Assembly: GCF_005047355.1 (NCBI RefSeq)
Contig: NZ_SUMC01000066.1
Span: 1 to 44,481, forward strand
Reading direction: 5' to 3'
Length of the DNA stretch: 44,481 nt
Source of the DNA: Actinacidiphila oryziradicis
GTDB lineage: Bacteria > Actinomycetota > Actinomycetes > Streptomycetales > Streptomycetaceae
Shown: positions 31,371-39,529 of the stretch, one piece after another
Numbering within the stretch: the stretch's first letter is position 1
Layout of the letters: each line of letters begins with the position of its first letter
Program-made: the position numbers and the translations under genes
The notes under the pieces: generated by a model
Told to the model about the DNA's origin: nothing
Seen by the model: the letters and a program-made list of their open reading frames with translations, nothing else
Databases searched by the model: none

Positions 31371-33383
31371 TCAGGCAACCACCGGGATCTTGGCGTCGTC
31401 GACGGGGGCGGGTATGGCGGCCTCCTGCTCGGCCTGCGCGGTCTTGCGGAGGCCCTTGAGCAGGACGACAAGGCCGGCGGTGACAAGGGTTCCAGCGGCG
31501 ATGGCGATCAGGTAGAGGAACGGCTTGCCGATCAGGCCGATGACGAAGATGCCGCCGTGCGGGGCCCGGAGGGTGGAGCCGAAGCCCATGCTGAGGGCAC
31601 CGGTGACGGCACCGCCCACCATGGAGGAGGGGATGACGCGCAGCGGATCGGCGGCGGCGAACGGGATGGCGCCTTCACTGATGAAGGAGGCGCCCAGCAC
31701 CCAGGCGGCCTTGCCGTTCTCGCGCTCGGTCGGGGTGAAGAGCTTGCCCCGGACGGTGGTCGCGAGGGCCATGGCCAGCGGAGGGACCATACCTGCGGCC
31801 ATCACGGCGGCCATGATCTTCATGCTGTTCTCGCTGGGGTTGGTGACCGCGATGCCGGCAGTGGCGAAAGCGTAGGCCACCTTGTTGACCGGCCCGCCGA
31901 GGTCGAAGCACATCATCAGGCCGAGGATGATGCCGAGGAAGACGGCGTTGGTGCCGGAGAGGCCGTTCAGCCAGTCGGTCATGCCCTTCTGGGCAGAGGC
32001 GATCGGCTTGCCGATCACCACGAACATCAGGAAGCCGACGACGATCGACGACAGCAGTGGGATCACCACCACCGGCATGATGCCGCGCAGCACCTTCGGG
32101 ATGTTGACCCGCTGGATCGCCAGCACCACCGCGCCCGCGACCAGGCCCGCCGCCAGACCCCCGAGGAAGCCCGCGTTGATCGTGACGGCGATCGCGCCGC
32201 CGACGAAGCCGGGGACGAGTCCGGGGCGGTCGGCCATACCGAAGGCGATGTAACCGGCGAGAACCGGGACGAGGAAGCCGAAGGCGGCGGCGCCGATCTG
32301 GAACATCAGCGCGGCCCAGCTGTCCGCCTGGAGCCAGGCGAAATGATCGATGACGGACGGAGCCGACTTGACCTGGTAGCCGCCGATCGCGAAGCCGAGT
32401 GCGATCAGCAGACCGCCCGCAGCGACAAACGGGACCATGTAGCTGACGCCGGTCATCAGCCACTTGCGGAGCTTGATACCGAAGTGCTCATGGGGCCCGG
32501 CGCCGATGTCCATCGGGACGCCACCGCCGGTGGCGGGCGCGGTGACCTCGCCGCGGGCGGCCTTGCCGCGCACCTCGTCGATGAGCTCGCCGGGGCGGTT
32601 GATGCCGGCCTTGACGCCCACATCAACGGTCGGCTTACCGGAGAATCGTTCCTTCTCCCGCACCTCGACATCGTGCGCGAAGATCACGGCGTCGGCGGCG
32701 GCGATGACCGACGGGTCAAGGCGGGTGAACCCGGCCGAACCCTGGGTCTCGACGGTGATCTCGATGCCCTTGTCCTCGCCGGCCTTCTGCAGCGACTCGG
32801 CGGCCATATAGGTGTGCGCGATGCCGGTCGGGCAGGAAGTGACGGCGACGATACGGAACGGCGGCGCCGCTTCCGGGGCAGCCACGCTGCTCGCGGGGGC
32901 CTCGTCGCCCGCGCCGGGCGCCGCGCTCGCCGCGGGAGCATCCTCGTCACCGCGGATCAGGGCCGCCACCTGCGCCGGGTCGTCCGCCGAGCGCAGCGCG
33001 CCGGTGAAGTCGGCGTCCATCAGCCGGCGGGCCAGCGCCGACAGGATGGTGAGATGCTCCGAATCGGCACCGGCCGGAGCCGCGATCAGGAAGATCAGGT
33101 CGGCCGGACCGTCGGGGGCGCCGAAGTCGACCTTCGCCGCACTGCGGCCGAAGGCGAGGGACGGCTCGGTGACGTGCTCACTGCGGCAGTGCGGGATGCC
33201 GATACCGCCGTCGAGGCCGGTCGGCATCTGGGCCTCGCGCGCCGCCACGTCGGCAAGGAAGCCGTCGAGGTCGGTCACCCGGCCCGCGGTGACAAGCCGT
33301 ACGGCGAGTGACCGGGCGGCGGCTTGCTTGGTGTCGGCGGTCAGGTCGAGGTCGACCAGATCCGCGGTGATCATGTCGCTCAT
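31371..33383 (-). CDS. fruA: PTS fructose transporter subunit EIIABC
   Basis: A 670-residue fused permease. The EIIA domain (residues 1-145) has the phosphorylatable His in DGGIGIPHCRSEHV. The EIIB domain (about 178-275) has the phospho-Cys in VTSCPTGIAHTYMAAESL. The EIIC part (about 310-655) has ten or so hydrophobic helices, starting WLMTGVSYMVPFVAAGGLLIALGFAIGG. It imports fructose and phosphorylates it to fructose-1-phosphate with phosphate from HPr. It follows fruK by 55 bases and ends in a strong terminator. The start ATG at 33383 gives MSDMITADLV; the ATG three codons later is an alternative. Confidence 0.97.
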   Translation of the reverse strand: MSDMITADLVDLDLTADTKQAAARSLAVRLVTAGRVTDLDGFLADVAAREAQMPTGLDGGIGIPHCRSEHVTEPSLAFGRSAAKVDFGAPDGPADLIFLIAAPAGADSEHLTILSALARRLMDADFTGALRSADDPAQVAALIRGDEDAPAASAAPGAGDEAPASSVAAPEAAPPFRIVAVTSCPTGIAHTYMAAESLQKAGEDKGIEITVETQGSAGFTRLDPSVIAAADAVIFAHDVEVREKERFSGKPTVDVGVKAGINRPGELIDEVRGKAARGEVTAPATGGGVPMDIGAGPHEHFGIKLRKWLMTGVSYMVPFVAAGGLLIALGFAIGGYQVKSAPSVIDHFAWLQADSWAALMFQIGAAAFGFLVPVLAGYIAFGMADRPGLVPGFVGGAIAVTINAGFLGGLAAGLVAGAVVLAIQRVNIPKVLRGIMPVVVIPLLSSIVVGFLMFVVIGKPIASAQKGMTDWLNGLSGTNAVFLGIILGLMMCFDLGGPVNKVAYAFATAGIAVTNPSENSMKIMAAVMAAGMVPPLAMALATTVRGKLFTPTERENGKAAWVLGASFISEGAIPFAAADPLRVIPSSMVGGAVTGALSMGFGSTLRAPHGGIFVIGLIGKPFLYLIAIAAGTLVTAGLVVLLKGLRKTAQAEQEAAIPAPVDDAKIPVVA

Positions 33384-33438
33384 CTCGCGGCTCCATTACT
33401 CGCGATGCCGCCCAGGGGAAGGGCGGTGGGGACAAAGG

Positions 33439-34383
33439 TCACGCCGGCTCCTTGAGGAGGCGGTCCAGCGGGACATCGGCAGTCGTGAGGACCGCCGAGG
33501 GCTTGAGATCGGTCGGCGCCGGCATGACGCTGCCGGGAAGCTGCACGGCGGCGGCTCCATGCGCGACGGCCGAGGCCAGCGCGGCCTCACCGGCCCCGCC
33601 TGCGACGAGGAATCCGGCGAGCGAGGCGTCGCCCGCGCCGACATTGCTGCGTACGGTGTCGACCTCGGCGTGCCCGTAGTACGTACCGGTGTCGTCGACC
33701 AGCAGCTGGCCATCCGCGCCGAGGCTGGCGAGCACGGCCCGCGCGCCCATGGTGCGCAGCTCGTCGGCGGCCTTCACCGCGTCGCCGATGGTGGCCAGCG
33801 GACGGCCCACGGCCTCGGCCAGCTCCTCCGCGTTCGGCTTGACGACTTCGGGGCACTGGCGCAGGGCCGCGAGCAGCGACGGGCCGGAGGTGTCCAGGGC
33901 GACCTTGGCCCCGGCGCGATGGGCCCGCGACACCAGCTCGGCGTACCAGGAGGGCGCGAGGCCGCGCGGCAGGCTGCCGCAGCACGCGATCCAGCAGGCA
34001 CCGGCCGAGTGGGTGCGTACCGACTCGAGCAGCGCCTCCGACTCGGCCACGCTGATCTGCGGGCCCGCCGCATTGATCTTGGTGAGGGTGCCGTCGGGCT
34101 CCGCCACCGAGATATTGACCCGGGTCCGGCCGGAGATCTCCACACCCGCCACCTCGATGCCCTGCTGCACCAGCAGCCGCGCCAGCAGCACACCCTCCGG
34201 GCCGCCCAGCGGCAGCAACGCGACCGTACGGTGGCCTGCGGCCTCGACCGCCCGGGAGACATTGACGCCCTTCCCGCCCGGGTCGACCCGGTCGACGGTG
34301 GCGCGCAGCACCTCGCCACGAGCGAGTGACGGCACCTCATAGGTGCGGTCCAGACTGGGATTGGGAGTAACGGTAACGATCAC
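33439..34383 (-). CDS. fruK: 1-phosphofructokinase
   Basis: A 314-residue PfkB-family kinase with the N-terminal MIVTVTPNPSLDRTYEV, the VDPGGKGVNVSRAVEAAGH substrate segment, and the C-terminal signature DTVRSNVGAGDASLAGFLV with the catalytic Asp. It phosphorylates fructose-1-phosphate, made by FruA, to fructose-1,6-bisphosphate. The GTG start overlaps the fruR stop by four bases (GTGA), so it is coupled to fruR translation. Confidence 0.96.
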   Translation of the reverse strand: MIVTVTPNPSLDRTYEVPSLARGEVLRATVDRVDPGGKGVNVSRAVEAAGHRTVALLPLGGPEGVLLARLLVQQGIEVAGVEISGRTRVNISVAEPDGTLTKINAAGPQISVAESEALLESVRTHSAGACWIACCGSLPRGLAPSWYAELVSRAHRAGAKVALDTSGPSLLAALRQCPEVVKPNAEELAEAVGRPLATIGDAVKAADELRTMGARAVLASLGADGQLLVDDTGTYYGHAEVDTVRSNVGAGDASLAGFLVAGGAGEAALASAVAHGAAAVQLPGSVMPAPTDLKPSAVLTTADVPLDRLLKEPA

Positions 34384-35168
34384 GCGCGCACTACTTCCAC
34401 GCCCTCGCGCTCGATCGCGCGAGCATCCTCGGGGCTGAGGCCGTCATCCGTGATGAGCAGGTCCACATCGGAGAGCGCCCCGAAGCGGGCGAAATGCGCC
34501 TTGCCCGACTTTGTGGAGTCCGCGAGCAGCACGACACGCCGTGCCGCGCCGATGATGGCCCGCTTCACGGCCGCCTCGGCCAGGTCCGGAGTGGTCAGTC
34601 CCTCTTCCAGGGAGAAGCCGTTGGCTGCGATGAACGCCACGTCCGCGTTGATCTCGCTGTACGCGCGCAGCGCCCACGCGTCGACCGCCGCCCGCGTACG
34701 GTGCCTCAGGCGGCCGCCCACCAGATGGAGCGTGAGCTCCGGGAACTCGGCCAGGCGGGCAGCGGTCGGCAGTGCGTGCGTTACGACTGTGAACCGTGAG
34801 TCCAGCGGCAGCGCTGTCGCGAGGCGCGCGGTCGTCGAGCCCGCGTCCAGCAGGATGCTTCCGGTTCCGTCCGCCGGCAGCTCGGCCAGCGCGGCGCGGG
34901 CGATCCGGTCCTTCTCGTCCGCCGCGGTCGCTTCGCGCTCGTTCAGATCCGGCTCGAAGTCCAGCCTCCCCGCGGGGATCGCACCACCGTGCACACGCCG
35001 GATCAGCCCGGCCCGGTCCAGCGCCTTCAGGTCCCGGCGGACCGTCTCCGGCGTCACGTCGAACTCCTCGGCCAGCGCCGGGACTTCAACGCGACCGCGG
35101 TCGCGGGCGAGCCGCAGGATCTCCTGCTGGCGCTCGGGTGCGTACATTTCTGTTTGCGTCCGTTTCAT
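34380..35168 (-). CDS. fruR: DeoR-family fructose operon repressor
   Basis: A 262-residue DeoR regulator. The helix-turn-helix is VEVPALAEEFDVTPETVRRDLKALDRAGLIRRVHGGAI. The C-terminal sugar-phosphate isomerase-like domain has LLDAGSTTARLATALP, AFIAANGFSLEEGLTTPD and VLLADSTKSGKAHFARFG. In this family a sugar phosphate, here probably fructose-1-phosphate, relieves repression. It heads the operon, so it likely regulates itself. The start may be the ATG at 35168 or the one at 35147, which gives the more typical MYAPERQQEIL. Related AAACGGACGC and GCAAACAGAA strings at the start could be part of its operator. Confidence 0.93.
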   Translation of the reverse strand: MKRTQTEMYAPERQQEILRLARDRGRVEVPALAEEFDVTPETVRRDLKALDRAGLIRRVHGGAIPAGRLDFEPDLNEREATAADEKDRIARAALAELPADGTGSILLDAGSTTARLATALPLDSRFTVVTHALPTAARLAEFPELTLHLVGGRLRHRTRAAVDAWALRAYSEINADVAFIAANGFSLEEGLTTPDLAEAAVKRAIIGAARRVVLLADSTKSGKAHFARFGALSDVDLLITDDGLSPEDARAIEREGVEVVRA

Positions 35169-35309
35169 GTCCGTACCTGTGGCTTCGGCGCCACGCTACG
35201 CCCGCACTGCGGGAAAGTAAACACATTCAGACGTCGCCCTCGCCGGGCAGGCCGAGGCGACGCCGGGTACCTCCGGCAGGGTTCCGCACCGTCTGCAGTG
35301 GTTGCCGCT

Positions 35310-35335
35310 TTGTCCTCAAACGCCGGACGGGCTGG
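35310..35335. repeat. Dispersed Streptomyces intergenic repeat core
   Basis: The string TTGTCCTCAAACGCCGGACG, followed by GGCTGG, is one I recall at many intergenic sites of Streptomyces genomes on either strand. Only one copy is in the window. The recurrence claim is from memory. Confidence 0.55.
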
Positions 35336-35388
35336 GTTTGCGTTGCTGGGCCGGCACGGTTCCGCCCCCTCTGCCGGGCGTGCCGGTT

Positions 35389-35452
35389 CCTCCCGGCCGA
35401 AGGCTGGGGGAGGTAGCTGGTGGGGGCACCTCCCGGCCGAAGGTTGGGGGAG
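35389..35452. repeat. Two hairpin repeats, 40 bases apart
   Basis: CCTCCCGGCCGAAGGCTGGG plus GGAGG (35389-35413) recurs at 35429-35452 with one change (GGCT to GGTT). Each unit folds on itself through CTCCC/GGGAG and GGCC/GGCT around GAA. I recall similar GGCCGAAGGC hairpins scattered in Streptomyces intergenic DNA. Confidence 0.75.
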
Positions 35453-35558
35453 AGTCACCCCGGAGGCGACCCCGACCCAAGAACCGGCAGACGCCGTCAA
35501 CCCCGGTGTGGGGCACCAAAAGCCAGCGCCGCCCCGGCCGGCCCGGCGAGGGCAAGGC

Positions 35559-35594
35559 CGAGCCCCGGCGCGGGGGGGGTAGCGCCAGGGCTCG
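35559..35594 (-). terminator. Terminator of hrdD
   Basis: Arms CGAGCCCCGGCGC and GCGCCAGGGCTCG pair at 12 of 13 positions around a 10-base loop, starting 29 bases beyond the hrdD stop. Confidence 0.7.
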
Positions 35595-35622
35595 GGTCGG
35601 GGGGCGGCGTTGCCGCCGCGGA

Positions 35623-36621
35623 TCAAGCGGCTTCGTACTCCAGGCCGCGGTCGCGCGCCATGCGCTTCAAATCGGCGAGGGCATGCTTCTCGATCTGGCG
35701 GATCCGCTCACGGGTGAGACCGTGCTGCTTGCCGACTTCGGTAAGCGTACGCTCGCGGCCGTCCTCGATGCCGTAGCGGGCCCGGATGATGGACGCGGTG
35801 CGTTCGTCGAGCCGGCCGATGAGGCCGTCGAGCTCCTCACGGCGCAGCATGACAAGCACGGAGTCCTCGGGGGAAGCCGCAGAGGTGTCCTCGACGAGAT
35901 CCCCGAATTGGGTCTCGCCCTCGTCGTCGACGGCCATGTTGAGGCTCACGGGGTCGCGGGCCCAGTCAAGGACATCGGAGACACGCTCGGGGGTGGACCC
36001 GAGCTCGGTCGCGATCTCCGCGGGCTCGGGATCGCGCCCGTGTTCGCGGTTGAACTCGCGCTGGACGCGACGGACGCGTCCGAGCTCCTCGACGAGGTGG
36101 ACGGGCAGCCGGATCGTGCGCGACTGGTCGGCGATGGACCGGGTGATCGCCTGGCGGATCCACCACGTGGCGTATGTCGAGAACTTGAAGCCCTTGGCGT
36201 AGTCGAACTTCTCGACCGCCCGCACCAGGCCGGCGTTCCCCTCCTGGATCAGGTCCAGCAGCGGCAGCCCGCTGCGCGGATAGCGCCGCGCCACGGCCAC
36301 GACGAGCCGGAGGTTGGACCGTATGAAGACGTCCTTGGCCCGCGCACCTTCGGCGGCTATCGCCTCCAGCTCCTCACGGCTGGCCCCCGCACCGGGGGTG
36401 CGGCCGTCGGCGAACTCCTCGCCGGCGAGGATCTGCTCTGCGTAGACTCCGGCCTCTACGGCCCTGGAGAGCTCAACCTCCTGCGCGGCGTCGAGCAGCG
36501 GCGTCCGGGCGATCTCGTCAAGGTACATACCGACGAGGTCGCGGTCCGCCACCTCCGCGCGGCCTGCGCGAGCGCTGCTGGTCCCGTTAGCGTTACGACG
36601 GGCGACGGCGCGGGTTGCCAT
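35623..36621 (-). CDS. hrdD: Principal-like sigma factor HrdD
   Basis: A 332-residue group 2 sigma-70 factor, the length I recall for S. coelicolor HrdD. Region 1.2 is DRDLVGMYLDEIARTPLLDAAQEVELSRAVEAG. Region 2 runs RLVVAVARRYPRSGLPLLDLIQEGNAGLVRAVEKFDYAKGFKFSTYATWWIRQAI. Region 3 includes RTIRLPVHLVEELGRVRR, and region 4 ends TLTEVGKQHGLTRERIRQIEKHALADLKR. The long acidic region 1.1 of HrdB is absent, as expected for a non-essential paralogue. The fru operon and a phosphinothricin-type acetyltransferase gene flank it. A SigR-type promoter precedes it. Confidence 0.93.
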   Translation of the reverse strand: MATRAVARRNANGTSSARAGRAEVADRDLVGMYLDEIARTPLLDAAQEVELSRAVEAGVYAEQILAGEEFADGRTPGAGASREELEAIAAEGARAKDVFIRSNLRLVVAVARRYPRSGLPLLDLIQEGNAGLVRAVEKFDYAKGFKFSTYATWWIRQAITRSIADQSRTIRLPVHLVEELGRVRRVQREFNREHGRDPEPAEIATELGSTPERVSDVLDWARDPVSLNMAVDDEGETQFGDLVEDTSAASPEDSVLVMLRREELDGLIGRLDERTASIIRARYGIEDGRERTLTEVGKQHGLTRERIRQIEKHALADLKRMARDRGLEYEAA

Positions 36622-36696
36622 GCGTGCTCCCTTACGAGGTTCCGATCGGGTATGGGGTGGACTCTTCATCCTTCGGGTGCCCACTCGAAAAGAGAT

Positions 36697-36722
36697 AACG
36701 ACTGGAATCCGGACACAATTCC
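36697..36722 (-). promoter_or_regulatory. SigR-type promoter of hrdD
   Basis: On the minus strand GGAAT (36722-36718), exactly 18 bases, then GTT (36699-36697). This matches the SigR consensus GGAAT-N18-GTT without mismatch and ends 75 bases before the hrdD start. SigR is the thiol-oxidative-stress sigma factor, and hrdD is a known SigR target in S. coelicolor. Confidence 0.85.
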
Positions 36723-36786
36723 CACCCCGACCACCGATTTTTGTGATCTTGCAGTACCCTGTCGGGTCGCGGAGAAAGGCGAGTAT

Positions 36787-37335
36787 GTGCCAGAGGCCAC
36801 AGAAGTGCAGGTCAGGCCCGCTGGGGAGGATGATCTGGCGGACCTCACCGAGATCTACAACCATTATGTACGGGAGACGCCGATCACCTTCGATCTGGAG
36901 CCATTGACGCCGCAGCAGCGCCGTCCGTGGCTTCTCTCCCATCCGGAAGACGGCCCGCACCGCCTTTTGGTTGCCTGCGGCGGCCCGGGTGGCCGGATCC
37001 TGGGCTACGCGACCAGCGGCCCCTTCCGGCCCAAGGCGGCATACGCGACTTCCGTCGAGACCAGCGTCTACTGCGCGCCGGACGCGGGTGGCCGCGGTAC
37101 CGGCACGCTTCTCTACAAGGCCCTCTTCGAGGCGCTGCGTGAGGAGGATGTGCACCGCGCGTACGCCGGGATCGCACAGCCGAACGAGGCCTCGGTCCGC
37201 CTGCACGCGCGCTTCGGCTTCCAGCCGGTCGGTGTGTACCGCGAGGTCGGCCGGAAGTTCGGCCGGTACTGGGACGTGGCTTGGTACGAGAAGGACCTCA
37301 GCCCCGGGACGGGGGCCGGCACCCGCCGTACGTAG
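36787..37335 (+). CDS. GNAT acetyltransferase, phosphinothricin acetyltransferase-like
   Basis: A 182-residue protein from the GTG at 36787. It has the Pat/Bar-type order: VQVRPAGEDDLADLTEIYNHYVRETPITFDLEPLTP, LGYATSGPFRPKAAYATSVETSVYCAPDAGGRGTGTLLYKALFEAL with the acetyl-CoA loop, AGIAQPNEASVRLHARFGF and VGRKFGRYWDVAWYEKDL. True Bar and Pat acetylate the herbicide phosphinothricin; close relatives act on methionine sulfone or other amines. It diverges from hrdD, and the 165-base gap must serve both. Confidence 0.9.
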   Translation: MPEATEVQVRPAGEDDLADLTEIYNHYVRETPITFDLEPLTPQQRRPWLLSHPEDGPHRLLVACGGPGGRILGYATSGPFRPKAAYATSVETSVYCAPDAGGRGTGTLLYKALFEALREEDVHRAYAGIAQPNEASVRLHARFGFQPVGVYREVGRKFGRYWDVAWYEKDLSPGTGAGTRRT

Positions 37336-37426
37336 CGCATCAGCGCCGGCGCCGGGGCGCATCGCGGAAAATGCCCCGGCGCGTTCCGCCGGCTCCTAAC
37401 GTCCGGGGGAGGCAGAGGAGGCTGAT

Positions 37427-38107
37427 GTGGCGGACCATAATCACCCCGGAAGGCCGTCCGGCCGTACGGTGATCGAGCCGACCCGGGTCATCGGGCCGCT
37501 CAGGACGAGCCGGCGACTGGACGACGACGATCTGTTCCGCCCGGCCGACCCCGCGCCCCGCCTCGAGCCCGCTTCGGCACTCCCCCCGCCCTCCGGCTCC
37601 GAGGACGACACCACGGAGCTGGACCTCGGTCTGGACAAGGCCGGTCCGGCAGCCGGAGAAGCCGCTCCCGAGCGCCACGCAAAGCAGCGCGGCACATGGC
37701 AGGGCAAGCGGCTGCACGCGGTGGTCGCCGCGAGCATAGCCTCCGGGTTCGTGCTGGCGATGGTGCTGACGGCCCGCATCGTCATCCCGGCCTCCCCGAC
37801 CACCCCGCAGGCCGCCGCGACGGCTTCGGCGACACCGACGCAGCCAGTGGCGTCGCAGGCCGCCCAGCCGAGCGCCGCCGCCGTCGTCGTACTGCGGCAG
37901 GGCGACAGCGGGCCCGAGGTGTCCGACCTCCAGTCCCGCCTGCTGCGGATCCCGAACGTCTACCCGGACGGGAAGGTCGACGGCCAGTACGACGCCGTGC
38001 TCACCGAGGCGGTGGCCCGCTTCCAGCTCTGGTACGGGATACGCGGCGACGAGGACGGCGAGTACGGCGATGCCACCCGGCGCGACCTGGAGTCACGTAC
38101 GTCGTAG
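37427..38107 (+). CDS. Membrane-anchored peptidoglycan-binding protein
   Basis: A 226-residue protein with a GTG start behind GGCAGAGGAGG. Residues 1-100 are cytosolic and disordered (VIEPTRVIGPLRTSRRLDDDDLFRP, then Pro/Glu-rich). One membrane helix follows (LHAVVAASIASGFVLAMVLTARIVI), then an Ala/Thr/Pro linker. A C-terminal PG_binding_1 domain completes it: LRQGDSGPEVSDLQSRLLRI to DGQYDAVLTEAVARFQLWYGI and YGDATRRDLES. It would hold peptidoglycan outside the membrane. No catalytic domain is present, so it may be a structural or signalling protein. Confidence 0.85.
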   Translation: MADHNHPGRPSGRTVIEPTRVIGPLRTSRRLDDDDLFRPADPAPRLEPASALPPPSGSEDDTTELDLGLDKAGPAAGEAAPERHAKQRGTWQGKRLHAVVAASIASGFVLAMVLTARIVIPASPTTPQAAATASATPTQPVASQAAQPSAAAVVVLRQGDSGPEVSDLQSRLLRIPNVYPDGKVDGQYDAVLTEAVARFQLWYGIRGDEDGEYGDATRRDLESRTS

Positions 38108-38122
38108 CCCGGCCCGCGGGCG

Positions 38123-38620
38123 CTAGCGGAGCCACGGCAGGTCCGCCGGTCCCCCGGACTCGGGCTGGAGTCCCTGCGTGATGATCCGGCAGATCTCCCC
38201 GAGCTGCGTCACCTGCTCGGGCGTGAGCCGGTCGAAGATGGCGGTGCGGACCTGCTCGGCGTGGCCGGGGGCGGCGGCCTCCAGCGCCGAGAAACCCTTG
38301 TCCGTGAGGACGGCGAGCTGTCCGCGCCGGTCGGACGGGCAGTGTTCGCGGCGCACCCAGCCGCTTTGCTCCAACCGGGAGATGGCGTGTGAGAGACGGC
38401 TGCGGGTAATCTTCGAACGCTCCGCGAGATCGGTCATACGCATGCTGCGACCAGGGGTTTCGGAGAGCCAGACCAGCAGGGTGTAATAAGCGTGTGGCAT
38501 GGCGGCGTCGCGCTGGAGCTGTCGGTCCAGGGCATCCGAGACGAGTTGCGTCGATGCCATGTAGGCGCGCCAGGTGCGCTGTTCCTCCTCGTTGAGCCAG
38601 CGAGGTCCGGGTGTTGTCAT
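38123..38620 (-). CDS. MarR-family regulator
   Basis: A 165-residue MarR protein. Dimerisation helices flank the winged helix SMRMTDLAERSKITRSRLSHAISRLEQSGWVRREHCPSDRRGQLAVLTDKG. The wing with SDRRGQ is typical. It is read divergently from a LigB-type dioxygenase gene, with two dyad sites between them, and probably represses both. The N terminus MTTPGPRWLNEEEQRTWRAYM matches a Streptomyces subgroup of unknown ligand, perhaps a phenolic compound or an oxidant. Confidence 0.93.
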   Translation of the reverse strand: MTTPGPRWLNEEEQRTWRAYMASTQLVSDALDRQLQRDAAMPHAYYTLLVWLSETPGRSMRMTDLAERSKITRSRLSHAISRLEQSGWVRREHCPSDRRGQLAVLTDKGFSALEAAAPGHAEQVRTAIFDRLTPEQVTQLGEICRIITQGLQPESGGPADLPWLR

Positions 38621-38641
38621 GGTCGCTACTTTACCAAATTC

Positions 38642-38699
38642 GCTTGAATTTTCAAGCTCTTCGACGTATCGTCACCCTGTACTGACTTGAAACTTCAAG
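38642..38699. promoter_or_regulatory. Paired MarR operators
   Basis: GCTTGAATTTTCAAGC (38642-38657) and CTTGAAACTTCAAG (38686-38699) share the arms CTTGAA and TTCAAG with a 2-base centre, 43 bases centre to centre. They occupy the whole gap between the MarR gene and the dioxygenase gene. TTGAA/TTCAA dyads are common for this family, notably in Streptomyces aromatic-compound regulators. Confidence 0.8.
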
Positions 38700-38728
38700 C
38701 ATATCCGGCACCGTCCAAGGAGCCCCAG

Positions 38729-39511
38729 ATGACCACCGCACTGGAGCGGATGCCCGCCCTCTATCTGTCGCACGGCGCCCCGCCGCTGGCCGACGACCCG
38801 GTCTGGCCCGGCGAGCTGGCTGCCTGGTCGTCCGGCCTGCCGCGCCCGAAGGCGATCCTGATGGTCTCCGCGCACTGGGAGGAGGCCCCGCTCGCCCTGG
38901 GCGCGACCACGAGCGTCCCGCTGGTGTACGACTTCTGGGGCTTTCCTCAGCACTATTACGAGGTGAAGTACGCCGCCCCGGGCGCGCCGGCCCTCGCCGA
39001 GTCGGTACGGAAGCTGCTGCGCGGCGCGGGCACCCCGGTGCAGGACACGCCCGACCGCGGGCTGGATCACGGCGCATATGTGCCGCTCGTCGAGATGTTC
39101 CCGGATGCCGACATCCCCGTACTCCAGATCTCCATGCCGACACTGGACCCGACGGGCCTGTTCGAGATCGGCCGGAAGCTGGCTCCGCTGCGCGACGAAG
39201 GCGTGCTGATCATCGGAAGCGGGTTCTTTACTCACAATTTGTCCGCTCTCAGGCATGCTGGACAGGGCGTTCCCAGCTGGTCGACGGAGTTCGACGACTG
39301 GGGGCACCGCGCTCTGGACGCGCAGGACATCGACGCGCTGCTGGACTTCACGCACAAGTCCCCGGCCGGGCGGCTGGCCCACCCGCGAACGGAACACTTC
39401 GCACCGTTGTTCGTCACCCTGGGCGCGTCCGAGAACGACCTCGGCAACCAACGCAGCGTCATCGACGGATTCTGGATGGGAATGGCGAAACGCTCCGTCC
39501 AACTCGGCTGA
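38729..39511 (+). CDS. LigB-type (4,5-DOPA-like) extradiol dioxygenase
   Basis: A 260-residue enzyme starting at an ATG behind AAGGAG. LigB family features: PALYLSHGAPPLADDP (metal His), ILMVSAHWEEAPLALGATTSVPLVYDFWGFP (metal His), DRGLDHGAYVPLVEMFPDADIPVLQISM, GSGFFTHNLSAL (metal or acid His) and EHFAPLFVTLGAS. Such enzymes cleave catechols or act on DOPA-like substrates. Inducible copies under MarR control are common in Streptomyces. It is followed after 18 bases by a histidine-rich protein gene, likely the same operon. Confidence 0.92.
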   Translation: MTTALERMPALYLSHGAPPLADDPVWPGELAAWSSGLPRPKAILMVSAHWEEAPLALGATTSVPLVYDFWGFPQHYYEVKYAAPGAPALAESVRKLLRGAGTPVQDTPDRGLDHGAYVPLVEMFPDADIPVLQISMPTLDPTGLFEIGRKLAPLRDEGVLIIGSGFFTHNLSALRHAGQGVPSWSTEFDDWGHRALDAQDIDALLDFTHKSPAGRLAHPRTEHFAPLFVTLGASENDLGNQRSVIDGFWMGMAKRSVQLG

Positions 39512-39529
39512 ACGGACCTCCGCACCACC

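Larger units (their letters stand above)
35169..35622. other. Gap between fruR and hrdD with repeat sequences
   Basis: About 450 bases hold the fruR promoter region, a dispersed-repeat core, two hairpin repeats 40 bases apart and the hrdD terminator. I see no gene; open frames here are low-complexity. Confidence 0.5.

Noticed and set aside
31278..33311. 677-codon open frame opposite fruA
   Set aside because: Low-complexity Asp/His/Gly/Arg sequence; fruA on the other strand is full length with its active-site His and Cys.
35302..36786. Long in-frame extension upstream of the phosphinothricin-type acetyltransferase
   Set aside because: It overlaps hrdD antisense and only the part after 36787 resembles a protein family, with a GTG start there.
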